From assembly GCF_032854445.1 (NCBI RefSeq), contig NC_088299.1, positions 4,563,001 to 4,627,000 of the forward strand: a DNA stretch of 64,000 nucleotides, in the 5' to 3' direction. The position numbers and the translations under genes were made by a program. The notes beneath the pieces are model-generated. The model saw only the letters and a list, made by a program, of their open reading frames with translations, was not told the DNA's origin and ran no database searches. Source of the DNA: Liolophura sinensis. Its lineage: Eukaryota; Mollusca; Polyplacophora; Chitonida; Chitonidae. Positions 57,762-64,000 of the stretch are shown here, in pieces (positions within the stretch are counted from its first letter, which is position 1; every line of letters begins with the position of its first letter).

Positions 57762-58096
57762 TTGGGATTGACTTAGTACTTAACAATTATTCAGTCATCT
57801 GATGACGAGGGGTCATTGGATGTATGTACATATACTGTGACTCCTTGTGGCAGGCTGATTTCATGCCGTCAAAGTGCTACTGAAGAAACCAGACATAACA
57901 CCCCACCCAGTCACATTATATTGACACCAGGCCAAAGTCCTGTTTCCTTGCTGTAACATTACAGTGCTGAGCGTCAAACTAGGCAGCAACAAGTTTTTTT
58001 TTTTCTTAAGTCTTTGGACTGACATTATCCAGGTTTGATCCCAGGTCTCCCAACTTCAAGGCAGACAGTTTAACTATTAGATCACCAAAGTGGTCC
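57762..58096 (-). mobile_element. Full-length SINE family B'
   Basis: On the minus strand the head is gggaccactttggtgatcta, atagttaaactgtctgcctt, gaagttgggagacctgggat. The body includes aacaggactttggcctggtg and the end has cagatgactgaataattgtt. It shares the tail domain of family B but has a different tRNA-like head. Confidence 0.82.
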
Positions 58097-58171
58097 CAAC
58101 TGTTCTTACATTGAGGCCTAGCTTGCTGTAAGAGATTGAAGTCTCTTATGTGGTCGCTTTATACACATGGC

Positions 58172-58389
58172 CTCGGGAGCATGAAGTGATCGTGGACTTA
58201 AGTAAAAATTTCAAATGACTTTAAAAGTGTTGTTTCTTATGTTATAAGGTCAAAATTTTGCTAGACAGTATAAATTCTGGGTAGGTTATTGTACAACAAA
58301 TGCCAGCTAAAATAATGGAAAAGAACACACCAAACTTCATGATTGAAGTTTTAACTTAAGTCTAAGATCGCATCATGATCCCGGGGCAT
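58172..58389. mobile_element. Foldback MITE, ACTTAAGT family
   Basis: The left arm cctcgggagcatgaagtgat, cgtggacttaagtaaaaatt mirrors the right arm: the reverse complement of 58345-58389 starts ccccgggatcatgatgcgat, cttagacttaagttaaaact. About 45-bp inverted ends. Confidence 0.65.
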
Positions 58390-58503
58390 GGTCTTACATG
58401 AAGTTCCTTACCTTCCAATAATATGACATGAACATCTATTATGTTACATGAGGTAAAGTTTTTCAGTTTCTTGCTAAATGCTGGTGGTTTAGTCTAAGTA
58501 CAC

Positions 58504-58724
58504 CAGGTCCTTTATTTATCAAACATCTTAAGACTGAAGTCAAAATTTCAAATGCAGCTGCAAATAAAATGAATTGCTTTAGACAGATAAAAATATGTAC
58601 ACTGATTCTTTACTGCAGCATAATCCCCTAACCACACTTTGGGTTGTTTACTGTTCTGGGTTTAGTTTTTTAAGGACTTGCAATTTATGACTTAAGTCTT
58701 AAGTAGCTTGATAACTACAGGCCC
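58504..58724. mobile_element. Foldback MITE, TTAAGTCTTAA family
   Basis: The left arm aggtcctttatttatcaaac, atcttaagactgaagtcaaa mirrors the right arm (reverse complement gggcctgtagttatcaagct, acttaagacttaagtcataa). Related to the pair at 18.9-19.25 kb. Confidence 0.68.
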
Positions 58725-58865
58725 AGGCACCTAGAGCTGTAAGCATGAAACTGACTGAGATTGTGAAAGTGGAAAATTTGCGATTAAGATGTTTTGCCAC
58801 TTTAAAAGGAATAAATATGTGTACAGTATATGCTTTAGTTGCACGCACTCTTACATGTGTTTGTA

Positions 58866-59080
58866 CTGGCCTCGATAGCACAGTTGGTAGAGCGTCCGCT
58901 TCAGGAGCGGTAGATCCAGGGTCAATCCTGGATTGAGTCACACCTAAGACCTTAAAAGAGGAAGCTTGTTCACTTGGCATTCAGCTAGAAAGGGATAGTG
59001 TAACGACTAGTTGACCCGTTTGGGTGGGGAGGCATCTCAGTGAAGCTGCACTGGACTCACTCACTCACTCTTACATATGT
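58866..59080 (+). mobile_element. SINE family B, 5' part
   Basis: Head ggcctcgatagcacagttgg, tagagcgtccgcttcaggag, cggtagatccagggtcaatc. Body piece gcattcagctagaaagggat, actagttgacccgtttgggt. The tail is reduced to (actc)n. Confidence 0.85.
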
Positions 59081-60779
59081 ATGACATGGTCAAGACCATC
59101 AAAAGTAGGTACCTGTAAGCATGTGCTGTGATGTTGAAACTTAACATGGACTACATTTATGGAAAGTGGTCAGTTTTACGGATAGTGCAGGGTATGTTTT
59201 CACATTCAGAAATAAGACTGTTGATGTACATGTATGTTTTAGACATGTTTGCTGCTTAGAAAATAAACATTTTCAGCAAAGTAACTCGGAAGAAGTTCAA
59301 TCTGATAGTCTTAATATTTCAACTTTCGATATTTCAATCAATTAAGGCATTCACAGGAGTACATGTAAACTGGAGTTTATTGTTATTGCTTATTTCTTCG
59401 GAGCTACTTATTTTAATTTGATCATTTATTAAACTTTTTGGGTGGAGATGAAGGATATATATATATATGTATATAGCATACTGGCGCACACTCCGGGTTT
59501 TGAACCAATGACCACAGAGTCAGGCACCTAATTACCTGCAATAGTAAACCTGTAAGTACCATAGCAATAATATTGATACTTAAACCACTACATAAGCCTC
59601 CTCTAGTGTAATTAGACAGTGTGGCTAGATGATTTAATCGGACAATATAACTAGTATATTATGCAGCTGTAGATGCAAGTCTAAATGTCAAATTAAAAGT
59701 CAAAGTACCGTACTTACATAGTTTGTCTAGCTATTATGCCCACAAGTTGGCCATGCCTTAAAAATTCTTCATGGCAGGAAACACAACCCTATCAGCTCGC
59801 TAATGAATTTTTTTTTTTTTTTTTATCGGGCCTCTGAAAGAGATGGGAATCTTAAATAAATCAACAACGCGAGAAAAAAGAAAACCAAATTTTATCAAAA
59901 GCCCTATATAAATTTTAGGGCCTGTCTTGGGCAGTCAGTTGGGCTACCCCGAACAAACATATTGTTAAGGATGGCCCTGTACTCTTTATATTGTTGCCAC
60001 AACATTGACTTTCATGCATGTAGATCACAGCACATAACATACTTAACTGATGTTCCTTTGTGCATAAGATGAAACCCGGGTTTTAGTGTATTTCACGAAC
60101 ATTGTCTCGGCAAGCCTAGAGGCTTTCAACTAAATGTCTTTCTTGTGTGTTTATTTCAGTCCCCAGAGGGATTGTGTAAGGTTTTTGTCAGACTTGTTTG
60201 TACAGTTATAATGGTTGTTAGTTTTAATTTGATTGTATTAGTTTTTTACATCCAATAGCGTTTTATTTGAATTCACATTTTGTATGTACCATATACACAT
60301 TAGATATATTTTTGCTCATTCACACCCTGTGTCATATATATTACTCCTCTGTGAGATTTTTTTGATCAGTTTTTCTGATGTATACACACAAATAAACTCA
60401 ATGCCTTCCATTCCATCATTTTTTATGTGTGTGATCTGATATTTTTTCATTTGCCACTAATTCAAACTGAAAGTGAAAGTCTTTTCTTTGTACCAGTATT
60501 TGAATATTAAGCACTCTCCAACTGTTCGGGGCAACTCTGTTTAGAGTTTCAATACAATTTCACAAAATTCAAATCTACAAAAGATGTGTATTACTAATTA
60601 TATATAAAGACAGACCTAGATTCTCTTGAACAAGTTTAGATACAGTTTGTCCAGTCTTGCTTCTGTATTTTTCAAAGTGAATTTATATTATTTAACTTCA
60701 ATTCCGATTGTCACATGTACAAAAGCAGGTCATTCCCAACCAATGAGGTTTGAATGGACAAAATGAAATGATTTCATCA
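59081..60779. other. Gene-free stretch, possible distal 3' UTR of the PPxY gene
   Basis: No coding region. A splice-acceptor-like gtgtttatttcag at 60150-60163 and a polyadenylation-type aataaactcaatgcc at ~60391 followed by a T/G-rich stretch (atgtgtgtgatct) could mark the 3' end of a plus-strand transcript. Confidence 0.4.
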
Positions 60780-60978
60780 AAGCTTTACGCCATACTCAAG
60801 AACAGTTCACGACAACGGCAAATAGCATTATGATGCAAAAATATATGGGGCATGGGAACCCCATGACGATCCACACGTTCCTTGCAGACTATCGCACTTG
60901 AACAGCGATTGCATTGGTGAGAGCCTCCTGGGTCATTGCACCTCACTGGCATGCCAACCATCTCGGCCATGGAGGCTG
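60780..60978 (-). mobile_element. SINE family A, degenerate full-length copy
   Basis: tttacgccatactcaagaac, agttcacgacaacggcaaat, gcattggtgagagcctcctg, ggtcattgcacctcactggc and the head end ccatctcggccatgg. Confidence 0.7.
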
Positions 60979-61189
60979 CGGATTTGAAAATAATTATAAT
61001 AATAATTGAGTTAAAGTTACCACCCTCCAAATGTTTGAAAGTTTGACACAAGGCTCCATTTCTTCCATTGACTGCCAACTTTTTGATGATCTTGAATATA
61101 GCATGAAATAACAATCAAATAAATCAGACATTAGTTACATGTTCATTCAGTGGCTGTATACATTAATATAAAGGGTCCCACACAACATT

Positions 61190-64000
61190 TACTCACCTAC
61201 CTTCCCACTGGCCGACCCACCCATTCTCCTAGACAATGTGATTGGTCCACCTACCCTCCCATTGGCTGAACCACCCATTCTCCTACACAATGTCATTGAT
61301 CCACCTAACCTTCCACTAGCTGGCCCACCCACTCTCCTACACAATGTCATTAATCCACCTACCCTCCCACTAGCTGGCCCACCCACTCTCCTACACAATG
61401 TCATTGATCCACCTACCCTCCCACTAGCTGGCCCACCCACTCCCCTACACAATGTCATTGATCCACCTACCCTCCCACCAGCTGACCCACCCACTCTCCT
61501 ACACAATGTCATTGATCCACCTACCCTCCCACCAGCTGACCCACCCACTCTCCTACACAATGTCATTGATCCACCTACCCTCCCACTAGCTGGCCCACCC
61601 ACTCTCCTACACAATGTCATTGATCCACCTACCCTCCCACTAGCTGGCCCACCCATTCTCCTACACAATGTCATTGATCCACCTACCCTCCCACTAGCTG
61701 ATCCACCCATTCTCCTACACAATGTCATTGATCCACCTACCCTCCCACTAGCTGGCCCACCCACTCTCCTACACAATGTCATTGAACCACCTACCCTCCC
61801 ACTAGCTGGCCCACCCACTCTCCTACACAATGTCATTGATCCACCTACCCTCCCACTAGCTGGCCCACCCACTCTCCTACACAATGTCATTGATCCACCT
61901 ACCCTCCCACTAGCTGGCCCACCCACTCTCCTACACAATGTCATTGATCCACCTACCCTCCCACTAGCTGGCCCACCCACTCTCCTACACAATGTCATTG
62001 ATCCACCTACCCTCCCACTAGCTGATCCACCCATTCTCCTATACAATGTCATTGATCCACCTACCCTCCCACTAGCTGGCCCACCCACTCTCCTACACAA
62101 TGTCATTGATCCACCTACCCTCCCACTAGCTGGCCCACCCACTCTCCTACACAATGTCATTGATCCACCTACCCTCCCACTAGCTGGCCCTCCCACTCTC
62201 CTACACAATGTCATTGATCCACCTACCCTCCCACTAGCTGGCCCACCCACTCTCCTACACAATGTCATTGATCCACCTACCCTCCCACTAGCTGGCCCAC
62301 CCACTCTCCTACACAATGTCATTGATCCACCTAGCCTCCCACTAGCTGGCCCACCCACTCTCCTACACAATGTCATTGATCCACCTACCCTCCCACTAGC
62401 TGACCCACCCACTCTCCTACACAATGTCATTGATCCACCTACCCTCCCACTAGCTGATCCACCCATTCTCCTACACAATGTCATTGATCCACCTACCCTC
62501 CCACTAGCTGACCCACCCATTCTCCTACACAATGTCATTGATCCACCTACCCTCCCACTAGCTGGCCCACCCACTCTCCTACACAATGTCATTGATCCAC
62601 CTACCCTCCCACTAGCTGGCCCACCCACTCTCCTACACAATGTCATTGATCCACCTACCCTCCCACTAGCTGGCCCACCCACTCTCCTACACAATGTCAT
62701 TGATCCACCTACCCTCCCACTAGCTGGCCCTCCCACTCTCCTACACAATGTCATTGATCCACCTACCCTCCCACTAGCTGGCCCACCCACTCTCCTACAC
62801 AATGTCATTGATCCACCTACCCTCCCACTAGCTGGCCCACCCACTCTCCTACACAATGTCATTGATCCACTTACCCTCCCACTAGCTGACCCACCCACTC
62901 TCCTACACAATGTCATTGATCCACCTACCCTCCCACTAGCTGATCCACCCATTCTCCTACACAATGTCATTGATCCACCTACCCTCCCACTAGCTGATCC
63001 ACCCATTCTCCTACACAATGTCATTGATCCACCTACCCTCCCACTAGCTGATCCACCCATTCTCCTACACAATGTCATTGATCCACCTACCCTCTCACTT
63101 GCCAACCCACCCACTTTCGTACACAGTGTAATTGATCCACCTACCATCCCACTTGCCAACCCATCCACTTTCGTACACAGTGTAATTGATCCACATACCC
63201 TTCCACTAGCTGATCCACCCACTCTCCTACACAATGTCATTGATCCATCAACCCTCCCACTGGATGAACCACCCACTCTCCTACACAATGTCATTGATCC
63301 ACCTACCCTCCCACTAGCTGACCCACCCACTCTTCTACACAATGTCATTGATCCATATACCCTCCCACTAACTGACTGACCCACTCTCCTACACAATCTG
63401 AATGATCCACTTACACTCCCACTTTCCTACACAATGTCATTGATCCACTAACTGATTGACCCACTCTCCTACACAATCTGAATCATCCACTTACACTCCC
63501 ACTTTCCTACACAATCTCATTGATCCACTTACCCTCCCACTGACTGCACCACCCAATATACTACACAATGTAACTGAACCACCTATCCTCCCATCAGGTG
63601 ACCCACGCACTCTCCTAAACAATGTGATTGATCCACCCACTCTCCTACACAATCTGATTGATCCACTTACCCTCCCACTATCCGCCCCAACCACTCTCCC
63701 GCACAATGTGATCGAGTTGACACACCCACTCTCCTACACAATCTGACTGATCCACCTACACTCCCATTAGCCAACCCACCCACTCTCCTACACAATCTGA
63801 ATGATCCACCTACACTCCCACTAGCCGACCCACCCACTTTCCTACATAGCCTGATTGATCCACTTACCCTCCCACTCTCCTACACAATCTGAATGATCCA
63901 CCTACCCTCTCACTTGCTGGCCCACTCACTCTCCTACACAATCTGAATGATCCACCTACCCTCTCACTTGCCAACCCACCCACTCTCCTACACAATCTGA
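61190..64000. repeat. 54-bp minisatellite, ~50 copies, running off the window
   Basis: Unit: ccacctaccctcccactagc, then tggcccacccactctcctac, then acaatgtcattgat; spacing 61354 to 61408 is 54 bp. Central copies are nearly identical, edge copies diverge (from ~63100 on, with deletions and a new acaatctgaatgatcc variant). The period is 18 codons and both strands stay open for >700 codons (plus 61238-63379, minus 63396-61189). Neither frame has a unique start region, splice context or non-repeat domain. Confidence 0.92.

Noticed and set aside
58866-58940. Functional tRNA gene
   Set aside because: The tRNA-like sequence with A and B boxes is the head of a SINE and continues into the SINE body, as do the other heads.
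61189-63396. 735-codon and 713-codon frames on opposite strands
   Set aside because: Both come from the 54-bp array, with no non-repeat domain or exon structure. Kept as a finding, not a gene.

Overview
The window is animal nuclear DNA: intron-rich, AT-rich and full of repeats, with GT-AG introns and no operons or prokaryotic signals. The SINE families and the general repeat style suggest a lophotrochozoan, most likely a mollusc or possibly a brachiopod. That placement is inference, because neither conserved gene settles the phylum.

Two conserved genes can be rebuilt exon by exon on the minus strand, with every splice phase agreeing. TMPPE, a membrane-anchored metallophosphoesterase, has five exons between 29201 and 23503 and encodes about 452 aa. 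METTL17, the mitochondrial ribosome assembly factor related to yeast Rsm22, has fourteen exons between 52021 and 36207, including a 36-bp microexon, and encodes about 484 aa. A third probable gene on the plus strand (55834-56817) encodes a 327-aa protein with two PPxY motifs that I do not recognise. No tRNA, rRNA or CRISPR locus is supported.

Layout. 1-23 kb holds no gene I can support. It contains a 38-bp minisatellite (2.4-3.0 kb), a 20/64-bp minisatellite (3.5-4.3 kb), CRE-like repeats (5.7-6.2 kb), palindromic MITE-like elements (7.1-8.8 kb), SINEs, a 62-bp array (15.2-15.8 kb), a 1-kb GAT/GGT array (17.3-18.4 kb) and a cluster of foldback elements (18.9-19.7 kb). 23.5-29.2 kb is TMPPE, with four short arrays in or beside its introns. 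29.5-33.7 kb is a decayed Ty3/Gypsy-type LTR retrotransposon on the minus strand, broken by a SINE, with its 3' LTR just upstream of TMPPE. 35.0-35.9 kb is an 88-bp array just past the METTL17 stop codon. 36.2-52.0 kb is METTL17, whose introns carry a 51-bp array, a 26-bp array, a 22-bp array and many SINEs. 52-55 kb holds inverted repeats and a Harbinger-like element. 55-60.4 kb holds the PPxY gene and its presumed 3' region. 61.2 kb to the window end is a 54-bp minisatellite that runs off the edge.

The most useful observations concern repeats touching gene-processing signals. An array beside TMPPE exon 4 copies that exon's splice donor. A SINE tail abuts the last TMPPE acceptor. An 88-bp array gives METTL17 up to ten tandem AATAAA hexamers. 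I saw no convincing new multi-gene system; the long open frames of the 38-, 51- and 54-bp arrays look like consequences of repeat structure rather than genes.
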